Positions 1 through 12,900 of a stretch of DNA of 64,000 nucleotides are shown here, piece by piece (position 1 is the first letter of the stretch; every line of letters begins with the position of its first letter). This DNA comes from Mantis religiosa (taxonomy: Eukaryota > Arthropoda > Insecta > Mantodea > Mantidae): contig CM060954.1 in assembly GCA_030765055.1 (NCBI GenBank), positions 112,890,107-112,954,106 of the forward strand. Direction: 5' to 3'. Below the pieces are notes generated by a model. The model ran no database searches. It worked only from the letters and a program-made list of their open reading frames with translations, and was not told where the DNA came from. Made by a program: the position numbers and the translations under genes.

Positions 1-101
1 AAATTTTGGGAGGAACACAATACTTCCTGTTCTTGCTTTAAGTAGGTATTGAGAAAGTAAAAAAGATTGGGAATTAAACAGGTTTATCTCTAATGTAACA
101 G

Positions 102-243
102 ACGGGTGGCAGCAAACGAGCCAGACCTTGCTGTACAGCTGGATGTTTTTGATGAACAACGAGACAGTGACGAAGCACAGCAAGGACCTGCTGGAGTTGA
201 TCTAAGCTCTCCTCTTGATGTCTTCTATGCTGTACTACGACAG
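102..243 (+). CDS. form3: form3 exon 1 of window (end of DID/FH3 arm)
   Basis: Acceptor AG at 100-101, donor GT at 244. One base completes the previous codon, then 47 codons (ANEPDLAVQLDVFDEQRDSD ... LDVFYAVLRQ); it ends in phase 0. The acidic stretch followed by a 'LDVFYAVL' helix corresponds to the INF2 segment linking DID to the region before FH1. The upstream exon is outside the window. Confidence 0.85.
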
Positions 244-888
244 GTAGGATACACATCTGATCAAGTACACTAGAGTGCATGCTAATAAACATTAAGCATC
301 AAAACGTTTCATTTCATATTTTAATTTTGTTATATAGATACTGTCTCAGAAGTAATGTCATTTTTTTAAGAAAAACAATTATTTGAAACGTGTTCAGACA
401 AGCAATTAGCTAATTTTCAAAGTATAGACCATTAGATTCTATGGTCTTGAGCCATCGTTCAGCGAGGCTTATTATCCCACAATGGTACCAGTCTCTGGTT
501 TTTGATGCGAAGAATTCGGTGACACCATCTTGCACTGTTTCAATGTTGTCAAAATTTCTTCCATGTAGAAAATGGGCCATGGATCAAAAAAGATGATAAT
601 CTGATGGTGCGAGATCAGGGCTGTATACTGAGTGTGGTAGTAGTCCTCCCAATTCCTGAATTTTTTGCATGGTTGTTCATGCAGTATGGGATGTTGCATT
701 GTCCTGTTGCAATAGAACTCTATTTTGGTTAATTAAAGCTGGGTATCTCCGTCTCAAAATTTCATGAACTTGTTCCAGTAGTTGAGAATAAAGATCCACA
801 TCAATCGTCCACCCGTTTGGAACAAACTCCCAGTGAATCACACCTTCAAAAATCCACCAGACACACAACAGTACTTTGGGACTGAACT

Positions 889-959
<71 letters not shown>

Positions 960-3900
960 TGCCTTTGGCAGGTTGGTAAGGATTAAGCCACTGTTTTGAA
1001 GCTTCAGGTTTTTGGTAATATACCCATTTTTCATCAATTCATCAAAAGCAACAATTCTCCTGACAAATCTATCATCCATGGGATTACGGATAAACTGACG
1101 ACAGATATGCATTGAGGTGTCTGTTAATGAGTTATATTTAGTATCTTTTGAAGTACCAAGTTGTTCTGAAAGTCTACAGGTACTTTTTTAAGTCCTTTTT
1201 TTTTGTGTTGCTGCAAAACTTGGCATGTATCCTGAATATTCCATACTTTAGGTCTTCCAGAACTTGGTAAATCTTTAGTGTTTTCGTCTCCATTGTTGAA
1301 ACGTTGGAACTATCGCTGTGCCACATTCTCACTTACGACACCTTCTCCTTCCATTTCACATATTTTTCAAGCTGCAACAGCGGCTTTATAATCTTGTTTC
1401 CAATAGTGTTTTAGAAGGACTCTGTGATCAAATTTGTTATCTCCATTTTGTGATTGTTTACTAACAACGGAAGACATACTGAAGATTGTGTACTGCTCGC
1501 AGTATAGATACACAACACTAGCCATGGCATCTTGTAAATAGCATTTCCAAACCAAAGGAACCCAATAAATTTTCCAAAACTCCAAAATAAAAAAACCGAC
1601 TTAACTTATGAGCAAACCTAATATTTCAATAAATATAATACAAAATCAGTAATAATTTACAGCAATAAGGTTTGTAGAGAAAGATTTAAAAAGAACATAA
1701 ATGCATTAAGTGCATAGCTTTAAATTAAAGTTGGTTCATATGTGATTATTTAATAAACTCCAATTGCAGTTTTATGCTGTAATATAAAAGCAGGTTTAAC
1801 TAGCATACTGGCCATAGGGTACAATTGATACAAATCTTGCCTGCTGATCTTAACTTAGATTTCTAAGTAGATGAATTTTTCTTTAACAACTTTGATATAG
1901 TTGAAACTTTTCAGCATAAAGTTTTGCAAATAAGTTCCTTATATTTTCATGCACTTTTTAAACTTTTAACAATAAATATTGGTGAATATGAAAATATGCT
2001 GACTGGAAATCATATTGTATGAATATATGTAGAGCATCCTTATAGCTTATGTTTGTGTTTTAATTTGTACAATAGGTAGCTGATACACCTCAGGAAGGCC
2101 CATTCTTGAGCATCCTTCAGCATCTTCTTCGCATAGATCCCCGAGACCCAGTAAGTGACGTAGTGTGGGATGCAGCTGAAACTTTGGTGCACCGAGCCAC
2201 ATTAGTTGAAAACAGACAAGACGCCAGTCGATTGCTCCGTTCCCCATCACTTTCAAAACTTTATTGTCACTGTCACTCTGGTGGTGGTCGCAAGCAATCT
2301 CTTTCCCAGCAGACATCAACAACAGGCCCACCTCCACCACCACCTCTCAGTGGGGCTCCCCCACCACCACCACCTCCACCACCCCCAGGCCCACCACCTC
2401 CACCTCCACCACCTCCTCCACTGGGGAATCCTCGGATATCTGGAGCCCCCAGCCCTATTGGGGGCATGGGAGGCCCTCCTTTACCACCTCCACTCCTAAA
2501 TCCACCACCATTTTCTCCTGCAGTAAGCCCAGAACCTGGTGGTGGATCTGTAGGAGATGGAGTGTTATTGCCCCAACAGGAGACACCAACGCCACGTGCA
2601 AAAATGAAAACAATAAATTGGAATAAAATACCAAATCATAAGGTGGTGGGGAAAAACAATATTTGGTCTTTAGTAGCCCGCAGTCATCAACATTCACCCA
2701 TGGCAGACATGGACTGGGCGGAGATGGAAGGATTATTCTGTCAACAGATTCCTCCTGCACCTTCATCACAGTCCTCTCCAAGACTTGGTCGTGATGCACA
2801 AGATCCTGACAGACGAAGAAAAGAATCATCTGAGGTATGGAATGGAACATATTCATTTCAGAATGAGCAATGATAGTTAATAAAAGCAACAATAAAAACT
2901 CTTGAAAAATAAATTTATATAAGCTCTATGTACAACTATGTATTACTTCACGTTAAACAATTTTACTTGGGCAAAAAAAAACTGTGTTTGTGTTTCTTTG
3001 AAAATGGTGATAACACATTATATTGAAACAATAACATAACAACAATAACAATAACATTTCATTTCAGATTGCACTTTTGGATGGAAAGAGGAGCCTGAAT
3101 GTAAATATCTTCCTCAAGCAGTTCAGAAGGTACCTTTATTAAGATATTCTATTTTTATTGCATATATATAATTTGATGCAGAGTCAACAGGGAAATTTTC
3201 CATGAATGTAATAAATTTCTTTGGGTCAATAATCTCAAAAGTACTGAATATATGAGATTATTGGAATTGTCCTTTTGTTTGGTTGACTATGTCACACTTC
3301 TTTGGCATCTGAATTCAGGTTCATTTCAGATGTAATCAGTTGTTTTCTTGAGAGAGGAACAAAGTTATCATCAACCTGTTATATTCTAGTGTTCTCACAA
3401 ATTTCAGGCACAGCTGATTCAAACTACCGTAAAGTGTTAGATACTGCAACACTATCAGCACTTTGCATCTGAATTGTATTCTACAGAATGTGAACATGTT
3501 TCATAATGTCGCAGAAGAAGAACCAAAAGTTTTGGATTGTTCAGTAAATTCTTAAAACCAAGAGCTTCTTTTATTGTTACATTTTCCTCCAACACCCCTA
3601 TCTTCCTGCTCAGTCTTCTGAAAACACTTTAATTAAAGTTTGTTTTCATGAACGCTCTTCAAAACCTATGATTGAGAGTTCCAGCTTGTTGTGGAAGCAG
3701 GTGGAATGCAATTTTGAAAACTGAATGCAGCAGATCACTGCAATTTGGTGAAGATGAGAAGCATTTTGTCAATCCACCATTATTGGCAAAAAACAACAAT
3801 TATTTCGCTTCACTGTGGTGTTCCAATACAGTTAAATCTCGATAAACTGGTTTTATGTTTTTGAAAAAAGTATATCATATAACCAAATTGTTCATTAAAC

Positions 3901-6900
3901 CCCTCATTGCTAAATCATGGGTTCTGCAAAATTTTATGCCCTCTTATCACATTGTTCAGTTTTTTAAATCCTTTTTGAGCTAATTATTTGTATTTCTGGA
4001 TTGATGTTTTATTTGCAGAACCAACATGAGCAGCAATGTTTACACTAATTTAAATTTTCAGGTATTTTGTAAGTGAAGTGCACTTGCCTCATGCTTTGCA
4101 ATTCATTCATTCAAATGTTTTCAATCCTTTTGAGCAACTTCGCTCACAGGCCTTCACCACCAAATAGTAAAAAGAAAAGGCACTTTGATTTCTCCTCACT
4201 TTCAGTTAGGTACAATTTCTTACTAAACCAACCATTACAGAAAGTCCTTGTTTTTTTGCCTTCTTGTTGTGTTACTGTAAAATTTTCAGTTGATATGAAC
4301 GTTATTGTTTAATTTCATGTTTCTCTTCTACCTTTAATGAATGAGAGGGACTTTTCAATAAATTGTCCACTCTACTCATTTTAAAACTACACTACTTTGT
4401 CAACCAGACAATTAAGATTCCAACAATAATCACACAAATGCTAAACTTCATGCAATGGGCTGCAACTAGCTGGCCCCAAGTGTTACTGTGAGCAATGTAT
4501 GAAGAGGATAATAGGGGAGTGAGGGAGGTATAGACACCTTTCTGGCAAAGTGTGTAGAGGGGAGAGGAGTGACCATGGGCCTGTGTTAATCTGACTCAAC
4601 TTTCTGCTTTGCGACAAGGTGAGTGGCACAGTTGTCATGTACAACACTTTGGGCTGCAAGCTTTGGTGACCACTAAGAATTGTATAACAAATTGTTTGTA
4701 ATGATTATTATAATTGAATAAAATAATATTTTTCTTCAAATTAAAAAATGCCTATAAGCTGCATGATGTTATCGATGGGGCCAGCCCCTTTGGTCCTTAA
4801 TGACAGTATGTCTCTACCATAGCTACCAATTGCTATATCAGATGCTTTAGAAGGTTCCCCTCAGCATTTGCCAAGAATAAGGGCAACTGCTCCGAAAACA
4901 TTAAAACAATACTAATAAATTAAAAGTGGATTAAATTAAATAAATTAAAATTGTGTTTGTAACAGAAAAGTTTATTCAACTCCTACAATTTGAAACATTA
5001 ATTTATGTTGGCAGAATGGTCTAAGATAATTTATGAATGGTCTTCAGCTGCTGTATTTACATTGTTTACGTACCTTTCTTCCTCTTCCTAATTCTAATCT
5101 TGTTATCCTGCTTCTTTTCTCATCTGCCATAATGAGTCAGCACTGTGGAGTAAGTAGCTGGATAACAAGCCATAGAATTCCTGAGAACTTGTATTAAGGT
5201 GATTCCTTGCTGTGAACTCTTTTGTCATAAGAGGCAGCATTTCTTAAGGTTTGGCTAGCATTATACATGGAGGATGCATAAAATAGAACACATTTGAGGC
5301 AGTTGTAAACAGTAAAAACCATGGAAATAAATCAGTGACAAAAAACTTTTATTTCAGCTCAAATGAGGATATCATTCAGCTCATTCGTGATGGGGAACAT
5401 GACGACATTGGAGCTGAAAAATTGCGTGGGCTGCTTAAAATTCTGCCAGAAGTAGATGAGCTGGAAATGCTGAGATCTTTTGATGGGGATAAAAATAAAC
5501 TTGGTAATGCTGAGAAATTTCTCCTGCAGCTTATTGAAGTTCCCAAGTGAGTAAAGTGTATAATTTGTTATGTTTAGAGTTAGTATTTGATACATTTATA
5601 TTTATGGAGTGAGTTTTGTAGCATTTACAGTTTTATTTGAGGGATTATTTCAGGAACTGTAGCTTCCATTTTCAACATCAGGAGTCTGACTTCCTTGTAA
5701 ATTAAAGCGTAGGTGACATAGTATTACAAAGCCAGCTCCACAAGTATAAAAGTATAATTTGAATGTTACTGTTATTAAATTCCTCTGATTTGTTTATTTA
5801 TGTGTTTGTTTATTTATGTGTTTGTTTATTCATAAGAATGTTCTAATGAGCCAGGTGCTTGAAGCTAGCATACTCATTACAATTGGCTGGTTAATTTTTA
5901 TGAGGCTCATCCACAAAGCAAGTTTTCATGAGGCAGTGAACAAAAATTAAATACAATTTAATTGAGTTATTAATAAAAAATAGCAGGATGATATTGTACT
6001 AGTTTTAACATTTATTAAATTATAGATGAGTCGTATTTATTACACATCAGCTTCACTTACCTACATCACTTACTTAGGTAAGTGTAATAAATACAACTCA
6101 TCTATAATTTAATAATTGTTTCGCTTCACTGTGGTGTTCCATTTTGATATATTTTTAACATGTTTAACACCATAATTCAGACATTTGTCATACTATGGAA
6201 CCAACTTTGGTATCCCTTGTCATAGAAGTCTGCTGTCTAGAACTGGAACTATAGCATAACAATTATCTTAACTACTGTCAGTTTAAAAATGCTGGTTCTG
6301 ACTGGACAGGAATTTCTTGAGGTTGTGGAACTGATGGAAATCACTAGGAGCAAGATCTTGGCTATAGAATGGATAATCAAACACCTCCCAGCTGAACATT
6401 TCAGAAACTCGGTTACCTATCATTCTGTGTGTTGCAAAGCTTTATTGTGCAGCAAGCAACTTCCCACCCCATTTGTTCTAAATGGTCCATTTGAATTTCC
6501 ACATAGTTTCACAGTAATATTGTGGCAAATGCAGTCTCTTTAAATTTTTTCTTGTGGATAAAGCCACTATAATGCCAATACATTGGCTGCTTCTTGGTTT
6601 CTGGAGTATTGTGTGTAACCCATGTTTCATCACCTGTTATGATCAAGGCTGAAAACTCATTACATAATACTACTGCAAAAATGTCAAAGGCTGTCTCCAT
6701 GCATTCTGTGTTCTGGAATCAGTTGCTTTTACACAAAACTGACCTACAATTTCTGGAACAAGTGATCTGTGACAGTTAGTTGCAACAAGTGGGAACTGGC
6801 TGCTAATTTCCACGATTATGAAGAGGCAATTCTCCACATACGTTTTCACACAAGCTTCTGTTACGCTTATAAACATTTTGATGACATGCTTCAAAGTCTC

Positions 6901-9900
6901 TGCACTAATGACTCATCATCTGCTACCTCATGGCATTAGACCTATGGACCTGCCATAGCTGATGAATTTCAATTGGCATTATGCTCTGTGCATTCAAAAA
7001 CTTTTAACACTGACTGCACTTCACTGACCTGGAATACAATAGAGCACCATTCTTTCTAATGCTATAAACCTCTCTGAGATCTCAGGTAGTTATGCTAGGG
7101 TATGTACTGTGCCACGTCGTTTACCATATACAGAAGGGCCGCACCATGGCTCAGTGGTTAGACCGCTTGGCTCTCACCAAGGCGGTCCAAGTTCAATCCC
7201 AGGTGACCGTAAAGTGAGATTTGTGGTGGACAACATGGCGCTGGGGTGGGTTTTATCCGGCATCTCCGGTTTCCCCCGCTCCGTTTCTCATTCCACCGGT
7301 GCTCCATCTTCATTTCATGTATCATCAGTGTCATCGCCTGTGGTGCCATATGTAGAAAAAGCGGACATTAAACACTACACATTTCATTTACCATATACAG
7401 ACACACAGTCACTTAATGCAACATAGGTTTGTTAGCTGAAGGATGAGTGGGAAAACTTACTTTATGGATGCACATTGTAACATCTAGTTAATGTATTACA
7501 CCATAAAAAAAAACCTCCATATATTAATTATTGGATAGTTTTGCTTTAAAGAATCTTAATAAACAGGCCAACTAGTTCGAAAATAATGTTAAATTTACTT
7601 CTGTACTTTGCAGAATTATTACAAGTAGCACAGATAATTATACTTCTAGTGTATCCTCTAAGTGATAAGCCGAAAGATACGACTCCTGTTCCAGTGTATC
7701 GTTCTGCCCTCTTAGAACTCCAGGTGCAATTTCGGGATTGGGATTTTATCTACATAGATGGATTTAAGAGCGAACTAGGAGTCGGATGTGCGTAGGAGTT
7801 TTACTTTTTGTTTACGGCGGCAGTGCTCAATTTTGACCGCAGAACTTTTTAGTCTTTACCAGGCAATTTTATATATTGAGCGGCATTCCATACATACCTG
7901 CGTGATCTGTATGGACTGCCTCAGTGCACTTCAAAGCCTCTTGATGCTGTACCATAACCATCCTCTGGTGCAGCTTATTCAGGATGGAGTCCACCGCCTG
8001 GCACTCACTAGCACAAGGATCACCTTTGTGTGGACGCCACGTCATGTTGTAGTGTTTGGAAGTCAGGCTGCAGATGCCGCAGCTAAATCCACCATTTGCT
8101 CACCTAGGACTTACCGTTCTATGGTTCCCCATCGTGATTTTTCCTTATTTTTACGCCAGGCCCTTCAAACACGCTGGCACAATGAGTGGACAGCTATACG
8201 TGGGAACAAGCTTCCGGTTGCCTGGGCCACCTCTGCCCGAGTTTCCAGGTGGAAAGAAATTATGTTAGCTCGTTTATGTACCGGACACTGTCGTTTTAGC
8301 CATGGTCATTTGTTGCATGATGAACCCGCACCTCTGGTGCCTATTGTGACGTACCCCTAACGGTGTGTCACATTTTAACTGAGTGTCGGTTTTTAGCCCC
8401 ATTACATGCCAGTCTGTCACTGCCAGCCACTCTTTCCGCCGTATTGTCAGATAGCGACCATACTGTGGAAGGCATGCTTGCTTTTATCCGGCAGAGTGGG
8501 TTCTGGCACCTGCTCTGACCCATTTGAGGCACCTTTTGGTTGCTCATTTTATTCTACTTATTTAATCCTTTGCCTTCTGCAGTTACCGAATCTGCTTTTA
8601 GTCTTTTATGTCTTGGTTTTTACCTTTTTATTGGCACTCTGCTTTACCTGATTTTACGGTTTTAGTGTGTTGTTTTTTACTGTGTAGACATTTTATGGTT
8701 CCAGGGTGCTGATAACCTCAGCAATTGTGCACGCTTAATCCCCAAATTCTAATTCTAAGTGATAATTTCAAGCAGAAATGGAAATTTGGAATGTCATATA
8801 CTTGGGGTATGGGAGAAACTCCAAATTAGGTATTGTGTCAAATATGAAAAGGAAGACAATATTCACAATATTGAAATTAACAAAATAAAACAGAAAACTG
8901 TAAAATATGTATCATAAGAATAAATATCTAAATCCATAACTGGCAGAAATAATAAATTAATAAATATAACGGGAAAAAAACCTAAGAGGTACGGAGTAAG
9001 AGATGTATGGATTCACAGATTTTGAATGCAGCTTTTGAAAATGCCCCCTTGCTTGATAACAAGATGTTTACATATATACATTCCTGCAAGAAAACACACA
9101 AATAGATTCCATTAAGGTCAATCAATAATAATTTATTGTTCTAATATGCACAAACCTAAATAACTTGGATACCTACCTTCAATTCTATAAGAGAATGTGC
9201 ATTTAAGTTTTTTTTCATGGAACATAACATCAGCATGAATCAATCTGTTAAAAACCTGTTAAAATTAAAACCATCCTGTTTCAAATGCTCTCCATTTACA
9301 CTATGCATTTCTGCAGATAGAAAGTTAAGGCAAAGATTATGCGTATGTGCGCTGGTTTCTCAGGCACCCACACAGTTTTCTTCCAATCCTGTGATTTGAA
9401 GTTCTTGAACTCCTGAAGGCTCTCAATTTGTAATATTGTTGTGTAGCGTGTAATGTTTAACACCCACTTTTACTACATGCAGCACCGCAGGCTAAGACAC
9501 TGATGATACATGAAATGAAAATGGAGCACTGGTGGAATGAGATGGTGGGGGAAACTGGAGCACATGGAGGAAACCTGCCTTACGCTGTTTTCCATCACAA
9601 ATCTCACATGTGGTTGCCTGGGATCGAACCCGGATATAATATTGTGATAGTCTGGCTATAGATTATGGCAATCTTCTTTATTGTTTCATTCCAGTGCATA
9701 TTGTACCTTGCTAATGAAACTTATTTTCAAGAATGCCTCCGTTGTCTCAAATTTATGTGTGCATGGCCAATGGTACATGCGACTGTTGTAGGTACATGCG
9801 ATTCAAAATGTATGAGCCTATCACTAGCATTTGTGTCGATATAATATTTAAAGCACAGCTTCTCTTCTGCTTCTCAATTAAAAGTAGGACTTTTACAAGC

Positions 9901-12900
9901 ACACATAGTTTTCTTAGGATGCTGAGGTACATCTGATTTGCTTATTTTACACTCCCCAAGATAAAGAGGTACACATAGATTACCATCATCTGGGGTGACT
10001 TTGTGCCACTTGTTTGCATTTTTTAGAAATTTCTTCTTCGAATTTAATGTTAATAAAGAAGCGCTTACTATTTATAACATAGCAGCAGAAATGTCAATCC
10101 TTGTACTGCAATCAAGTTATTCCTTGACGTTAACTGATACCCAAAATAGCTATTCAAACATGTAAATTCAGTACTATTCAAAATCGGAAGCTTGTCTGGC
10201 CCAATGTCACCCCATGAAATGGGAGTATTTGTTCCAATAAAAATAGAATACAACATTTTCATGCCAGTTTATTGCTCTTTCTTGAACTTTTGAACTGCAC
10301 TTCATTTGAATTTAAAAAATGTTACTTTTTCCCAATGTTTTTTTTTTTTTTCTTTCCATTTCATGAATGTCACAATTCATGCTTAGACACTTTTACAGGT
10401 AGCTCAATTTTCTTGACTACATCTTTATATTCATAGTCTATTTTGTCTTTCTAATCGGGCCACATCTACAGACGTCCACTTCTTTGCATGACACTAACTC
10501 TCTCGTCCTGTTCAACTATTACTATAACCCTTCCTGGAAAGAATTTCCCCTCATACTGCACAACGACGAAATCATCAACCAACAACTTTCTTGAATTTAC
10601 TGCTGATGCTGCTTTCTGGTTTACCGGAGATGGAGGATCTTCACTGTCATCAAAGGAAAATGGACTGTTGGAACTCTCCTTATAATGTAAGGTGACATCA
10701 TCACTGCTGTTCAGGCCCAAATGACCTCGCTGTCGATGGGCCCTAAAACACCACACACTCATTCACTGCTGCTGTCAAGATGTGACATTCTGGCTTTCTT
10801 GCTTTTTTTTTTTTCTTTTTGTTGTAGACTTTGATGTTGATGGTCCAGAAAACACCTTTGGTTCCCTGCTTAGGTGGAGTACTTATTCTGTATTTTTGAC
10901 ATCAGTGTGTTCCTATGAATATTATACCTTTCTTGCAGTGGAGCATATTCACAGGGTTTTTGAACTAATTTCTGTTAGTGTTTTCTAATGTAGATTTGCT
11001 GTAATTGCAGTATGGCCTGTTTCCTGACTCCCTTCGGTGTTTTCTTGGCATTTTGTCTATGGCAATTTATTACCGATATTTGTAATGAAAGTAAGGCAAT
11101 CTGTAGTAAAATACTAAAACTATATTCAATTAAAATTAACATAACTACACAATTTAAAATACAAAATAATACACTATGTGCTTGCATGTGAGTAAAATGC
11201 AATGATTTGTGGTGGCACAAATTTGCCCGCCATTTTCCTATTTTTAAGTTTCCACCTCATTCAAAGGAATGTCATATCTGCCACAGAGTTTATATTTTCG
11301 TAATCAATAGGTAAGTGATAGTCAAAGCAAACAAATCTACCTTTAATTTGAAACAGAAAATTCTTCACCTCGATCCAACTGAAATTACACAGACCACTAA
11401 AATCATGAACAGACACGTTTCCACAAATCATCACAATGCTCCCAACTTTAGAAGAGTAAGCAGTTTACCAATATAAAAATTCAGATATTCACAAATACAG
11501 TACACGTCAGAAAGATGACTTTCACATTCAAAGTTGTAGAATGGAAATCTTCAGGTCTAGTGCTGTCAATAAAGGTTTACAATAAAGATTATACAACAGC
11601 CTACCAGAAAATATTAAAGAAATGAAGATCCTTATACATTTTAAAAAGGAAGTAAAACTCTCATAAAAATTATTTGTGGTTGGTTTATTGACACTCGTCA
11701 CTTACTTTTTCATATATTTATGAGAGACTAGTTTCAAAGGCCCTGGCCTCCATTTTCAATCTCTTCCCAACAATTGATATGGAAGCAATAGAAGCAGGAG
11801 AATATATTTCTCTAACAAAAATATGCATTGAACAAAACTTCTTTAGCTTTAATGGAAAACACTACAAGCAGAAATCAGGATTATCAATGGGCAATCCACT
11901 TTCACCTTTTTTGGCTAACTTATTTATGAGTGCATTTGAAACACAAATTAAAAAGTCCTTCCCATTGATCTTCAAGGTTTGGTATAGATATGTTGACGAC
12001 ATCTTTGCAATTGTACCAAGTAAACATTTAGATGATGCATTAAAATTACTCAATCTGCAAGAAAGGACTATCAAATTCACAATAGAAAAGGAAATCAATG
12101 GACAACTACCTTTCTTGGATCTAAATATCATCAGGAATGATACAAAAATAAAATTTGGAATTTACAGGAAGCCAACATATTCAGAAAATTATATAAAAAA
12201 TAATAGCCACAACCCAATTACACATAAGCATGCAATAATAAACAGCCTTACACACAGACTAGTCAACATACCCATGGAAAAAGAAGAATATTTCAAGGAA
12301 CAAAAAGCAATAATACACATAGCAGAAGAAAACGGATACAACAAAAGTTTGGTGTTGAAGAAAATTAGAAAATCTAAACTAAAGAAAACCATTAAGGAAG
12401 CAACCACATTTATTAAAGAAAAAGAAAGCAACAGCATATTCAGTTCATTCACATATCATCCAAAAACATTTAATAAATTTAAAAAGATATTCAAGGAACA
12501 AAATATCATCTTGGCACCTACTAATAGATACTCAATTTTAAAATGACTAAATTCAAAAACAAAAGATGAAATCCCTTCAGGTAACAAATCTGGAATATAC
12601 CAAATAAATTGTAAGAATTGTGAAAAATGCTACATAGGTCAAACAAAAAGAAATTTAAAAACCAGAGTCAAAGAACACTTTAGAAACATCAGATTGAAAC
12701 AAGAAGACAAGTCAGCAGTAGCATTTCATTTTTGGAATGAAAACCATGACATTGATCCAAATCCAAAATTATTAAAAGGAGTGATAAACCAAAATAGATT
12801 GACAACATGGGAGAACATATTCATCTGGAAAAATAAGGATCGCGTAATGAACTTTGAAATCCCGCCAGTAGATAATTTGACAAAAAAGTTCATAGTTCCA

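Noticed and set aside
2273..2467. Antisense open frame of poly-glycine
   Set aside because: It is the complement of the FH1 proline codons; no independent evidence.
7138..7215. Functional tRNA genes at the SINE heads (7138, 16870, 42610, 51317, 53838)
   Set aside because: A and B boxes are present but the acceptor stem and anticodon arm do not close, and a SINE body follows directly.
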